Assembly: GCA_903870275.1 (NCBI GenBank)
Contig: CAIQCK010000113.1
Location: 1 to 64,000 of the forward strand
Reading direction: 5' to 3'
Length of the DNA stretch: 64,000 bases
Source of the DNA: an uncultured bacterium
Lineage (GTDB): Bacteria > Verrucomicrobiota > Verrucomicrobiia > CAIQCK01
Shown: piece after piece, positions 16,373 to 25,270 of the stretch
Position numbering within the stretch: the stretch's first letter is position 1
How the letters are laid out: each line of letters begins with the position of its first letter
The notes under the pieces: model-generated
Told to the model about the DNA's origin: nothing
Seen by the model: only the letters and a program-made list of their open reading frames with translations
The model's database searches: none
Position numbers and translations under genes: made by a program

Positions 16373-19300
16373 ATGACCGATAACACGGAAACGCCAGATA
16401 CCCCGCCGCCGCCCGCGGAAAGCACCGTCGCGCCTTCGTCCAAAGGGGCGCTCTGGCAACTCGGTCAGTTCCAACTCCTCGAAAAAATCGGCGAGGGCGG
16501 CATGGGGGCGGTGTATCGCGGCATCCAGGTCTCGCTGCACCGGCCGGTGGCGGTCAAGCTGCTGCCGGAGGCGCTGGCGAAAAACCAGTCGTTCGTCGAA
16601 CGCTTCCACCGCGAGGCGCGCGCCGCGGCGGCGCTGAACCACCCGAACATCATCCAGGTCTATGACGCCGGCGAGCAGGACGGGACCCATTATTTCGCGA
16701 TGGAACTGGTGGACGGCGAGACGCTCTCGAACAAGGTGGAGCGCGACGGGCCGATGCACGAGTCGGAGGCCATCGCCGTCGCCATGTGCGTGGCGGCGGC
16801 TCTGCAACACGCCTGGACCAAAGCCAAGCTCATTCACCGCGACATCAAGCCCGACAACCTCATCGTCACCTCCGACGGCATGGTGAAGGTGTGCGATCTC
16901 GGTCTGGCCAAATCCGTCGGGCAGGATTCCAATCTCACCGTGTCCGGCACGCTGATGGGCACGCCGCATTACATCGCGCCGGAGCAGGCGTGCGGCGAAA
17001 CGGAGGTGGATACGCGGGCCGACATCTACAGCCTCGGCGCATCGCTTTTTTTCCTAGTCACCGGCAAGCCGCCGTTTCACGCGGACAGCTCGATGGCCGT
17101 GATGTATAAGCACGTCAACGAACCCCTGCCGGATCCGCGCCAGCTCAACCCCAAGCTCAGCGACGGCGTCGTGCGCATCCTGAAGAAGATGACCGCCAAG
17201 AACCCAGCAGAGCGTTATCAGGACATGCTGGAGCTGTACAACGACCTGGAGCGCGTTTACCAGGGCCTCGCGCCAATCGGTCTGGTCCGCACGCCGGAGT
17301 CGCCGGAGGCCAGGTTGCACAGGATGCAACGGCGGCTGCGCCTCTGGCGCGTGCTCGGCGTCACCGGTATCTGCGCGATGGCGGTGATCGGCGCAAGCAT
17401 CTGGAAATCGCAGCAGCAACGCCGCACAGTGGCCAAACAGCGTCCGGCCCTGACAAAAACCAACACGGTGGCCAGGAGCGCGCCGGCGGCGGCCCCCACC
17501 AGCGCGCCAATCGCCGTCACACCGCCGGCGATGCCGCGCGTCCTGTTGGGAAAGCATCAGGCGGAAACGCGCGGGCGCGTTCAGGAGTTACTGAAGCAGC
17601 AACAACTCGACGCGGCCCGCCGCGCCGAGGAACAGCGCAAGGCGGACGAGGAAGCCGAGCGCCAGCACGCCGCCGCCCGCGCCGCCTCGGACGCGCGGCT
17701 CGCCGCGGAGCGGGCTTACCTCAGTTTTCTCGATCTCTGGAAACCGCTGATCGCCGCGCACAACTACGCCAAGGCTGGCGACGTGGCGCAGAACGCGATC
17801 AACAGCGCCGTCTATACGCCGATCAAGGGCCGGCTTGAACTGCACGCGGGGTTGGGCGACGCGCTGAAGGCGCTCGACGACAGATTCCAACAGGCGTTGC
17901 CGTCGCTGAAAGGCAAACCACTCACCCTCGGCGGCCTCAGCGGCACCGTGGGCCCAGTGGACGCCACCAGTATCACGATTGATACGCGGCCCGGCGTCGG
18001 CGGGAAGTTTGCGCTCGCGACGATGCGCCTCGAGGACCGGCTGATGTTGATGCAGACGGCACTGGGTCAGAACGACCCGAATACACTCGTTAGCGCCGGA
18101 TTGCTATCGCTCACCGAAGGCCAGCCGGAGTGGACCCGCACGTATTTCGACAAAGCGCGGTTGCTCGACACCACCGGCGACGCGAAAGCCGTCGCCGACC
18201 GGTTTGAGCCGCTGCGCATGGCCATCGAGCGCGCGCCGGCGGAGGCCGCGGCCATCGCGACGCTGGACGAAGCGCAAAGCCTCATCACCGCCGCGAAGTG
18301 GCAGGAAGCGAGCACGAAAATCGCGGTGGCCCACAAACAATTTGCCGACACCGCGACGATGAAATACTCCACCGAGCGGCTCCAGGAAATGAAAGAGACG
18401 CTCATTGCCGCCGAGGCCGGGCCGCAGGAATTGCGGGCGCAGTTGACGCTGAACCAGTTGCAGCAGGACATCGAGGCCAAGAGCTGGAATCACGCCGTGA
18501 AGACGTTGCGCAAACTTGACCAGCAGTTTGCCAGGACCGAGGCGGTGAAGAACTCGCACGATCTTGCTGTCTGGCGCGGGCTGGTGGACACGCACTCGTC
18601 CTCCGGCGGAACGGGCACGCTGCCGGGGCCGACGCTGCGGCAACGGCTGGCCGCGCAACCCGGTGTCACCATTCATCAGATCTCCAACCGCGAGATCTCC
18701 AACCGCGGCAAGGGAAAGCAGAGCTTGCTGGGCGACACGCTCACCAAGGCCAGGAACGGCGACGGCGTCGAATTGGACGAAGGCTATTATTATTGGCGCG
18801 GCATTCCCGCCGCGTTGAAAAACATCAGCATCTTCGCCAAACCGGGCACCACGCCGATGGTCATCGTGGCCAGTTACCGCGGCGAGGGTTACGGTTTTCA
18901 TCTCACGGAAACCAATGGCAGCTGGCGGTTCGAGGGCGTGGTCTTCGACGCGATCGGTGGTTACGTTCCCGGCATGGACAAAAACGCGGTCGTGGCCGCG
19001 CCCATCCTGCTCGACCGCGGAGCGAGCGCCGAGTTCAACCAATGCGCCATCGTCTGGCGGCGGGTGGAGCAAGTGCTCGCGCCCATGATTCATTGCGGTC
19101 CCGGCAGCGAGTTGACGTTGCACAACTGCGTGCTGGCCACCGGCCGCGGCATCGAACTCTCAGGAGCGCGGCGCATCCGGCTCGATCACTGCACCTGCGT
19201 CGGCGGCTCGCTCTTCTGGCTCGGCGCCCCGCGGCAGTCCCCGAAGCCGTGCGAAGTGCAACTGGTCAACTCGGCGGTGTTCGCCGACGCGGTGGCGGGC

Positions 19301-19687
19301 CTGGTCGGTGATGAGAATTCGACGCGGGCGTCCCATGCCGCGCTACCGGCGGATGTATCGAAGCGGCTCGATCTGGACACGGTCCATCACACCGTTGTCG
19401 TGCTGCATGCTCCCGGCATGGTGGAGGTTTGGAGCGAGGAATTGGAAAAATCACGGAAGGCCACGAACTTCGTCACTTCGGCGACCGACGAACCGCCGCT
19501 GGCCGCGCTGGCGGATCGCGCGCAGTTCAATTTCCATCTCAAATCCGACTGTCCCGCCGTTCATGTGGCTGACGACGGCTTCGCGGTGGGCATACGCTGG
19601 CCGGAAGCGTTTTCCAAACGCGTCGCCTCCCAATTGCTCTTTGTCCGGGATCAAAACCCGCCGCGCCCGCACAACGCGGCGCAGTGA
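16373..19687 (+). CDS. Transmembrane Ser/Thr protein kinase with beta-helix-like tail
   Basis: A 1104-aa protein. A Hanks-type kinase domain occupies about residues 33-300: P-loop 'GEGGMGAVYRG', Lys in 'PVAVKLL', catalytic loop 'HRDIKPDN', the magnesium motif 'CDLGLA' (DLG instead of DFG, common in bacterial kinases), and 'GTPHYIAPEQ'. One membrane helix near residue 330-345 ('VLGVTGICAMAVIGASIW') is followed by an Ala/Glu/Arg coiled-coil segment and a long outer region ending in repeated beta-strand motifs resembling a right-handed beta-helix. An FHA-domain gene lies convergently 21 bases downstream and is a natural phospho-threonine reader. The ATG at 16373 is chosen over an upstream GTG. 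Confidence 0.9.
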   Translation: MTDNTETPDTPPPPAESTVAPSSKGALWQLGQFQLLEKIGEGGMGAVYRGIQVSLHRPVAVKLLPEALAKNQSFVERFHREARAAAALNHPNIIQVYDAGEQDGTHYFAMELVDGETLSNKVERDGPMHESEAIAVAMCVAAALQHAWTKAKLIHRDIKPDNLIVTSDGMVKVCDLGLAKSVGQDSNLTVSGTLMGTPHYIAPEQACGETEVDTRADIYSLGASLFFLVTGKPPFHADSSMAVMYKHVNEPLPDPRQLNPKLSDGVVRILKKMTAKNPAERYQDMLELYNDLERVYQGLAPIGLVRTPESPEARLHRMQRRLRLWRVLGVTGICAMAVIGASIWKSQQQRRTVAKQRPALTKTNTVARSAPAAAPTSAPIAVTPPAMPRVLLGKHQAETRGRVQELLKQQQLDAARRAEEQRKADEEAERQHAAARAASDARLAAERAYLSFLDLWKPLIAAHNYAKAGDVAQNAINSAVYTPIKGRLELHAGLGDALKALDDRFQQALPSLKGKPLTLGGLSGTVGPVDATSITIDTRPGVGGKFALATMRLEDRLMLMQTALGQNDPNTLVSAGLLSLTEGQPEWTRTYFDKARLLDTTGDAKAVADRFEPLRMAIERAPAEAAAIATLDEAQSLITAAKWQEASTKIAVAHKQFADTATMKYSTERLQEMKETLIAAEAGPQELRAQLTLNQLQQDIEAKSWNHAVKTLRKLDQQFARTEAVKNSHDLAVWRGLVDTHSSSGGTGTLPGPTLRQRLAAQPGVTIHQISNREISNRGKGKQSLLGDTLTKARNGDGVELDEGYYYWRGIPAALKNISIFAKPGTTPMVIVASYRGEGYGFHLTETNGSWRFEGVVFDAIGGYVPGMDKNAVVAAPILLDRGASAEFNQCAIVWRRVEQVLAPMIHCGPGSELTLHNCVLATGRGIELSGARRIRLDHCTCVGGSLFWLGAPRQSPKPCEVQLVNSAVFADAVAGLVGDENSTRASHAALPADVSKRLDLDTVHHTVVVLHAPGMVEVWSEELEKSRKATNFVTSATDEPPLAALADRAQFNFHLKSDCPAVHVADDGFAVGIRWPEAFSKRVASQLLFVRDQNPPRPHNAAQ

Positions 19688-19708
19688 TTCACAAGGCTGC
19701 GGTGGGAA

Positions 19709-20149
19709 TCACCGGCGGGGCTTGCCGTGCGGCGTCGGTTGATTGGATTTCGAGTCGGGAACTTGCTTGACGACCTCGCGGAGGATGGTCCGGAACCCCT
19801 TGCCCTTGTCCATCATTTCCTTTTCAACCTCGCGCATGATGGTCGAGGTGCCTTTGCGCGGCGGGTCTCCTTCGAGCGCAAACTGGAAGTGGCCGATGCG
19901 GACTTGATCGCCCGGCTTCAACTCGGCCTCCTGGACGCGCGCATCGTTGACAAACGTGCCGTTGCGGCTGCGAAGGTCTTTGACGAGGATTTTTTCGCCT
20001 TCCAGCCAGACGGCGCAGTGCGCGCGGCTGACTTCGTTGTCCTCGACGCGAATGTCGGTTTCGACACCGCGGCCCAGCACAATCGGTTTGAGAGTGATCG
20101 GAAGTTTGACCTCCTCGCCGTCCTCTTTGTGATGAATCAGAAATGGCAT
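19709..20149 (-). CDS. FHA-domain protein
   Basis: A 146-aa protein with one forkhead-associated domain: 'IVLGRGVETDIRVED', 'VSRAHCAVW' with the phosphate-contacting Ser-Arg and His, and 'DLRSRNGTFVND'. FHA domains bind phosphothreonine peptides. The C-terminal 50 residues are basic and likely helical. The ATG at 20149 has AAGGAT four bases upstream and gives a compact FHA start. It is convergent with the Ser/Thr kinase gene, making it a plausible substrate or reader of that kinase (inference). Confidence 0.88.
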   Translation of the reverse strand: MPFLIHHKEDGEEVKLPITLKPIVLGRGVETDIRVEDNEVSRAHCAVWLEGEKILVKDLRSRNGTFVNDARVQEAELKPGDQVRIGHFQFALEGDPPRKGTSTIMREVEKEMMDKGKGFRTILREVVKQVPDSKSNQPTPHGKPRR

Positions 20150-20198
20150 TGGGTATCCTTCGTTCGGCGCGCACTCTAGTGCAACGACCGCCGGCAGG

Positions 20199-20735
20199 TC
20201 AAGACTGGCGCGGCGGCGGGCCGGCGGCCTGGTAGCGCCGCGCCAGCCGGGCGTAATCCTCCGCGGCGGAACGCAGCTTGCGGCGCTCGGTCTCGCCCAG
20301 CGAGCTGACGACCTTCGCCGGCGCGCCATACACCAGCGAGCCGTCGGGCACGCGCAGGCCTTTCGTCAACAGCGCGTTGGCGCCGATGATGCATTGGTTG
20401 CCGATGACGCAGCCATCCATGACGACCGCGCCCATGCCAACGAGCGTCTCGTCACCAATCGTGCAGGCATGAAGCGTCACCTGGTGGCCGACGGTGCAAT
20501 ACGCGCCGACAATGCAGCCGAGGCCGCGCGCAACATGGCAGGTGGAGTTGTCCTGAATGTTCGTAAACGCGCCAATCACCACCGGCGCGATGTCGCCGCG
20601 CAAAACCGTGTTGAACCAGATGCTCGCCTCCTCGCCGATCGTCACGTCGCCGACCAGCCGCGCCCCCGCCGCCAGAAACGTCTGCAGGCCGAGCACGGGC
20701 CGTTTGTCGCCGAACGCGATGAGTTGATCGCTCAT
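20199..20735 (-). CDS. Gamma-carbonic anhydrase-like hexapeptide protein (YrdA/PaaY type)
   Basis: A 178-aa left-handed beta-helix protein with repeated hexapeptides ('VGDVTIGEEASIWFNTVLRG', 'IVGAYCTVGHQVTLHACTIG', 'VGMGAVVMDGCVIGNQCIIG'). Metal ligands of the gamma-carbonic anhydrase fold are visible: His in 'NSTCHV' and two His in 'GHQVTLHAC'. Members may be carbonic anhydrases or acyl/CoA-related enzymes of unknown activity. The ATG at 20735 begins 'MSDQLIAFGDKRP' and fits the family. The window also has a beta-class enzyme at 5034-5885. Confidence 0.88.
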   Translation of the reverse strand: MSDQLIAFGDKRPVLGLQTFLAAGARLVGDVTIGEEASIWFNTVLRGDIAPVVIGAFTNIQDNSTCHVARGLGCIVGAYCTVGHQVTLHACTIGDETLVGMGAVVMDGCVIGNQCIIGANALLTKGLRVPDGSLVYGAPAKVVSSLGETERRKLRSAAEDYARLARRYQAAGPPPRQS

Positions 20736-20830
20736 GATGGCGAGTCTAGCCGCGGTCGCCACAAAAGCAAATCCCGACCTCGGGCGCTACCGCCTGGGTT
20801 GGGACCTGCGACAAGCCGTTTGGATCGCAC

Positions 20831-21175
20831 CTACCACCCGCGGGCCGGATACGAATAGGAGTAGGTCGGCGCTGGGTAATACGTCGGAGCCGGGTACGTC
20901 GGGGCAGAGTAGTAATAGCCGCTCGACGGATAACTATAGACTGGTGCCGCATAGACCGGCGCGGGGTAGGCGACCGGTGGCGCGTAGTAATACGCCGGCG
21001 CATACGAGTAGCAGGGGAACCCAATCCCAACGCCAACTCCCCAGCCATGATGTCCCCAGCCACAGTGTCCACCCCAACCGCGTCCAAAGCCAACACCCAC
21101 CCACTGCGCCTGGCTTACGCTCGCCACGACCGTCAGCATCAGAACTCCGATCATCACTGCCAGTAGTTTTTTCAT
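20831..21175 (-). CDS. Small exported Gly/Tyr/Pro-rich protein
   Basis: A 114-aa protein with a clear signal peptide ('MKKLLAVMIGVLMLTVVASVSQAQ'-type leader, cleavage near residue 24), then a Gly/Trp/His-rich part ('GRGWGGHCGWGHHGWG') and a Tyr/Ala/Pro-rich tail with repeated 'PAPTY' and 'YSYPS' units. There is no known domain. The composition resembles exported surface or adhesion-like peptides. The ATG has GGGAAGATG context. It is divergent from maf. Confidence 0.7.
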   Translation of the reverse strand: MKKLLAVMIGVLMLTVVASVSQAQWVGVGFGRGWGGHCGWGHHGWGVGVGIGFPCYSYAPAYYYAPPVAYPAPVYAAPVYSYPSSGYYYSAPTYPAPTYYPAPTYSYSYPARGW

Positions 21176-21296
21176 CTTCCCAGCCTCTTATTCTCAAAAC
21201 TTTGACTCGGCCTGCATTCTGTTACGTCTGCTTCGACGGCCAACGAACCAATTTATTCAATTCCACCGCCGCCGCAAATCAGTATCATCCGGCCCC

Positions 21297-21899
21297 ATGA
21301 AACTGATCCTCGCCAGTGCCAGCCCGCGCCGGGCCGAACTGCTGCGGTCGCTCGGCCTGGAGTTCGACGTTCTGCCGACGGGCGTGGACGAATGCGATGA
21401 ACATCCCGTCAGTGTCCATGACATCGCCCTGCACAATGCACGGGTCAAGGCCCTCGATGTTGCCGCGCGGCATCGCGACGCGCTGGTCCTCGGCGCGGAC
21501 ACCATCGTGGTGCTCGGCAGCGAGGTGTTTGGAAAACCGCGCGACCTCGACGACGCGCGGCGGATGTTGCGGAGCCTCTCCGGCCATACTCACTCGGTCA
21601 TCACCGGCGTCTGCCTCGTTTGCCGCGGCGAAAGTCGCGAGCGGACCTTCACGGTTGAAACGCGGGTCCAGTTCCGCCCGCTCTCGGACGCCGATATCGA
21701 ACGGTACCTCGATGCCGTTCACGTCCTCGACAAGGCCGGCGCCTACGCGATCCAAGAAGGCCCGCCGCTCGTCGCAAACCTTGACGGCAGCTACTCCAAC
21801 GTCGTCGGCCTGCCGTTGGAGCGGCTGGCGGCGGAACTGCGCGAGTGGGGCGTCCACGCCGGTCTGAGCAGCATTGACCCCGCGCAGCCGCAACGGTAG
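21297..21899 (+). CDS. maf: Maf-like nucleotide pyrophosphatase
   Basis: A 200-aa protein starting 'MKLILASASPRRAELLRSLG', the Maf signature, with 'GADTIVVLGSEVFGKPRD' and 'DKAGAYAIQEG' further on. Maf proteins hydrolyse non-canonical or modified nucleoside triphosphates (dTTP/UTP/CTP classes) to monophosphates and limit mutagenesis or septum formation. Cytoplasmic. The TAG stop at 21897-21899 is in the same frame as the downstream hflX coding region, separated only by about 19 codons; see findings. Confidence 0.93.
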   Translation: MKLILASASPRRAELLRSLGLEFDVLPTGVDECDEHPVSVHDIALHNARVKALDVAARHRDALVLGADTIVVLGSEVFGKPRDLDDARRMLRSLSGHTHSVITGVCLVCRGESRERTFTVETRVQFRPLSDADIERYLDAVHVLDKAGAYAIQEGPPLVANLDGSYSNVVGLPLERLAAELREWGVHAGLSSIDPAQPQR

Positions 21900-21956
21900 G
21901 TTGGTTGGGGCAGGAGACTGACGACAACGAGAAAGCTGATTGATACAACCACGCAG

Positions 21957-23234
21957 TTGCAGGAGCGCGTGCTCCTGGTGGAATTGGAACGCACCGGCCG
22001 GAACCACTGGCAGGCGTCCGACAGCCTCGACGAACTGGCGGAATTGGCGCGCTCGGCCGGCGCGGCGATCGTGGATCGCGCCACGCAGAAGCTCAAGGAG
22101 CCGACGCCCGCGCACTTCATCGGCCGCGGCAAGGCGGAGGAACTGGCCGCGCGATACGTCACCGGGGTTCCCGAAGCCGAACGCGTTACCTCGGTCATTT
22201 TCGATGACGATCTCACGCCGGCACAGGCGGGCAGCTTGCAGGAAATCTTCGGCTGCAAAGTCCTCGACCGCACCGAACTGATTCTCGACATCTTCGCCCA
22301 GCGCGCGCAAACCCGCGAAGGCAAGCTCCAGATCGAACTGGCCCAGCTTCAATACATGCTCCCGCGCCTGACGCGGCTCTGGACCCACCTGTCGCGCCAA
22401 TACGGCGGCATCGGCTCGCGCGGCCCCGGCGAGACGCAGTTGGAGGTGGACCGCCGCCGCATCGAGGAGCGCATCCGGCGGCTTCGCGCCGAAATCGCCG
22501 AGGTGCGCAAACACCGCGCCGTCATGCGCAGCGGCCGCCGCCGCCACGAATGGCCCATCGTCGCCATCATCGGCTACACCAACGCCGGCAAGAGCACGCT
22601 GCTGAACGCGCTCACCGACGCGCACGTCGTCGCCGAGAACAAACTGTTCGCCACGCTCGACCCGACCACGCGCCGGTTGCGGCTCGCCAACAATCGCAAC
22701 GTGCTGCTGACCGACACGGTCGGTTTCCTGCGCCGGCTGCCGCACCATCTCGTGGACAGTTTCTACGCCACGCTCGAGGAAGTGGTCGAGGCCGACGTGC
22801 TCATCCACGTCGTGGACGCCAGCCATCCGCAAGTGCTCGACCAGATCGCCGCCGTCAACCAGGTGCTGCACGATCTGAAGGCCGCGCAGAAATCCACCGT
22901 GACGGCGCTGAACAAAGCCGATCGTGTCGAGAACCCCGCGCTGATCGAGCAGTTGGAGCGCGCGACGCCCAACGCCATCGCCATCAGCGCGCTGCGCAAG
23001 ACCGGCTTTGAGGCGCTGCTGGCCGAACTCAGCGTCCAGCTCACACCCAAGCACGCGTTTGTGCGGCTCGCCATTCCGACCAGCCAGACCGCGCTGGTGG
23101 CGCGGATTCACCGCGACGGCCAGGTGTTGCAGAAAAAGTTTGTCGAGGGTTGCTGCGAACTCGACGCGAAGGTGCCGCCGAGCATGCTGGCCGAGTTGGA
23201 ACCCTACCTGCGCGACAACGTCGCGGGCCGATAG
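21957..23234 (+). CDS. hflX: GTPase HflX
   Basis: A 425-aa ribosome-associated GTPase. The N-terminal HflX domain has 'GRGKAEELAARY' and 'FDDDLTPAQ', and the glycine-rich linker 'GGIGSRGPGETQLEVDRR' is diagnostic. The GTPase domain shows G1 'GYTNAGKSTLLNAL', G3 'DTVGFLRRLP' and G4 'NKAD'. HflX splits stalled ribosomes after stress. No ATG exists between the maf stop and conserved sequence; TTG at 21957 is the first conventional option, but the conserved reading could begin earlier at CTG or ATT codons. Confidence 0.93.
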   Translation: MQERVLLVELERTGRNHWQASDSLDELAELARSAGAAIVDRATQKLKEPTPAHFIGRGKAEELAARYVTGVPEAERVTSVIFDDDLTPAQAGSLQEIFGCKVLDRTELILDIFAQRAQTREGKLQIELAQLQYMLPRLTRLWTHLSRQYGGIGSRGPGETQLEVDRRRIEERIRRLRAEIAEVRKHRAVMRSGRRRHEWPIVAIIGYTNAGKSTLLNALTDAHVVAENKLFATLDPTTRRLRLANNRNVLLTDTVGFLRRLPHHLVDSFYATLEEVVEADVLIHVVDASHPQVLDQIAAVNQVLHDLKAAQKSTVTALNKADRVENPALIEQLERATPNAIAISALRKTGFEALLAELSVQLTPKHAFVRLAIPTSQTALVARIHRDGQVLQKKFVEGCCELDAKVPPSMLAELEPYLRDNVAGR

Positions 23235-23299
23235 CGTCTCAAGAAGATCCCTGTGTCGCGCGAGGTGGAAATGGCGGCGTTGGGTGAAGGAACGGCGAT

Positions 23300-24220
23300 C
23301 TATCGCCCTTCCTTCCCGTTTCTGGCAATCCATTCCCTGGCGTAATCCACCGCGGCGAGACCCTTGTTACAGAGCGGCGTGCAGTGGAAGATCATTCCCT
23401 CGATTTGTCCCTCTTTGTAGAGCTTGAAGGCATAATCGAGCTGCCGGGCCATGAAGTCTTTGCTCAATTCCTTCTTGCCGCCAAAGTCCCACATGTAAAT
23501 GCCCAGCAGCGTGGGTTTGTCCGGGACCAGGGAGCGGTATTTCTTGAAGTTGGCATCAATCTTTTCAATGTCGCTGCCGCTCCATATCCAGAGCGAAACA
23601 ACGTCCGCGTGTTTCATGAACGGCTTGATCGAAGGACACAACTGGTGCGTGTACACCACCACCGCGAGGTCCAGACGCCGCTTGTAAGCGATCGTCTCTT
23701 CATGGAGTTGTTTCATCTCCTCCACGGACAGAGCGGCGGGCGCGGGCTCGGTTTCGGAATCCTTGTTGAATTTCGGCTTGTCGCCAAAACGGAAGAAGTC
23801 GTCGAGATAATAACCGGTGAGATTCGGCGTCGTATCCCGCAAGCCAAACACGTAATCCTTCAAGGCGCGATAGGACTCGTGGGAACCGCTGGAGAGGTTC
23901 CAGGCAATCCGTTTAACGTCCTTGAACTGTTTGCGATATTCTTCGTTCGGGGTTCCGCCGCGAATGACACAGACGTTCGGAATCCCCATGGACTGGATGC
24001 CTTCCGCCATGCTCATCGGAGCACTCAGCGGGATTTTATAAATCCCCTTCGGGCCGTCGTAAGCCCCCGGATCGTGGCCCCACATCCAGAGACGATCCCG
24101 CAGGTTGTTTTCGTAGGCGGGATACTTGACGTCTGCGGCGAAAGAAAACGAACTTGCTGATGGCAATGCGCTCAGTCCGGCCAGTGCCGATGTCTTTCGT
24201 AGAAACTCACGGCGATTCAT
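23300..24220 (-). CDS. Tat-exported protein of unknown function
   Basis: A 306-aa protein whose N-terminus 'MNRREFLRKTSALAGLSALP' contains a twin-arginine export signal (RREFLRK plus hydrophobic core). The mature part has 'LWMWGHDPGAYDG', 'YYLDDFF' and 'LAVVVYTHQ', 'LLGIYMWDFGG', consistent with a TIM-barrel-like, possibly glycosidase-related, exported enzyme. I recognise no defined family. The RRxFL motif implies folding and perhaps cofactor loading in the cytoplasm before export. It sits between hflX and fabH on the opposite strand to hflX. Confidence 0.7.
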   Translation of the reverse strand: MNRREFLRKTSALAGLSALPSASSFSFAADVKYPAYENNLRDRLWMWGHDPGAYDGPKGIYKIPLSAPMSMAEGIQSMGIPNVCVIRGGTPNEEYRKQFKDVKRIAWNLSSGSHESYRALKDYVFGLRDTTPNLTGYYLDDFFRFGDKPKFNKDSETEPAPAALSVEEMKQLHEETIAYKRRLDLAVVVYTHQLCPSIKPFMKHADVVSLWIWSGSDIEKIDANFKKYRSLVPDKPTLLGIYMWDFGGKKELSKDFMARQLDYAFKLYKEGQIEGMIFHCTPLCNKGLAAVDYAREWIARNGKEGR

Positions 24221-24238
24221 GAGCCGCCTTTGAACCTC

Positions 24239-25270
24239 TCACCACTGGACGACGCAGGAGGCCCAGGTGAAGCCGGCGCCGAACGCCACCATCAACACCA
24301 GATCGCCCGGCTTGATGCGGCCGGCGCGGGCGGCTTCGTCGAGCGCGATCGGCACGCTCGCCGCCGAGGTGTTGCCGTAACGCTCGAGATTGACGTAGAT
24401 GCGGTCGGACGGCACTTCGATGCGTCTGGCAAGCGCGTCAATGATGCGGAGGTTGGCCTGGTGCGGGATCACCAGCGCGATGTCGGCGCCGGTGAGCTGG
24501 CAGCGCGCCAACGCCTCGGTGGCGGCAGAGTTCATCGCGGTGACGGCTTGTTTGAAAACTTCCTTGCCCGCCATCTGGAGAAAGTGCAACCGCGCGTCCA
24601 CCGTCTGGTGGGTCGCCGGGTGGCAGGAGCCGCCGCCGGGCATCTTGAGCAGGCCGGCCTGCGCGCCGTCGGCGCCCATGCAGGTGGTGAGAATGCCGTG
24701 GTTGCCGTCGCCGCGGCTGCGCAAAACCGCGGCGCCCGCGCCGTCGCCGAAGAGCACACAGGTGTTGCGGTCGGCCATGTCAACGACCGAGGAAAGTTTC
24801 TCCGCGCCGATGACGAGGACGGTGTTGTAGGTGTGGGCGGCGACGAACTGCTGGCCGACCTCCAGCGCGTAGAGGAAACCGGAGCAGGCGGCCTCCAGGT
24901 CAAAGCACGCGGCGCGCTTGGCGCCGATCTTGTGCTGCACGAGACAGGCCGTGGATGGGAACGGCATGTCCGGCGTGATTGTGGCCACGATGATGAGGTC
25001 AATCTCTTCAGCTTTCACCGCGGCCTGCGCCATGGCGCGGCGCGCGGCCTCGGCGGCCATGTCCGAGGTGAATTCTTGTTCGCCGGCGAAACGGCGTTCG
25101 CGGATGCCGGTGCGGGTGCGAATCCATTCGTCGGTGGTTTGAAGTTCCTTGCGCGCCTCGAACTCGGCGTTGGCAACGACCCGGGTGGGCACGTAGCTGC
25201 CCGTGCCGACGATCGAGACGCTCCTAGGCAACAGTTGCGGGCGCGGGCTGCGCGGGGTGTTCTTTTTCAT
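24239..25270 (-). CDS. fabH: Beta-ketoacyl-ACP synthase III
   Basis: A 343-aa condensing enzyme that starts fatty-acid synthesis from acyl-CoA and malonyl-ACP. The catalytic triad is visible: Cys129 in 'LEAACSGF', His in 'IPHQANLR' and Asn in 'RYGNTSAAS'. 'VSIVGTGSYVPTRVV' near the N-terminus fits the family. It is the last gene in coaD-yceD-rpmF-plsX-fabH. The ATG at 25270 overlaps the end of plsX by 47 bases, and the plsX stop TAG sits inside a TAGGAG sequence. Confidence 0.95.
   Translation of the reverse strand: MKKNTPRSPRPQLLPRSVSIVGTGSYVPTRVVANAEFEARKELQTTDEWIRTRTGIRERRFAGEQEFTSDMAAEAARRAMAQAAVKAEEIDLIIVATITPDMPFPSTACLVQHKIGAKRAACFDLEAACSGFLYALEVGQQFVAAHTYNTVLVIGAEKLSSVVDMADRNTCVLFGDGAGAAVLRSRGDGNHGILTTCMGADGAQAGLLKMPGGGSCHPATHQTVDARLHFLQMAGKEVFKQAVTAMNSAATEALARCQLTGADIALVIPHQANLRIIDALARRIEVPSDRIYVNLERYGNTSAASVPIALDEAARAGRIKPGDLVLMVAFGAGFTWASCVVQW

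Noticed and set aside
21285..23333. 682-codon minus-strand frame across maf and hflX
   Set aside because: It is His/Arg/Gly-rich with no family match and lies exactly antisense to two well-supported genes; long antisense frames are expected at this G+C.
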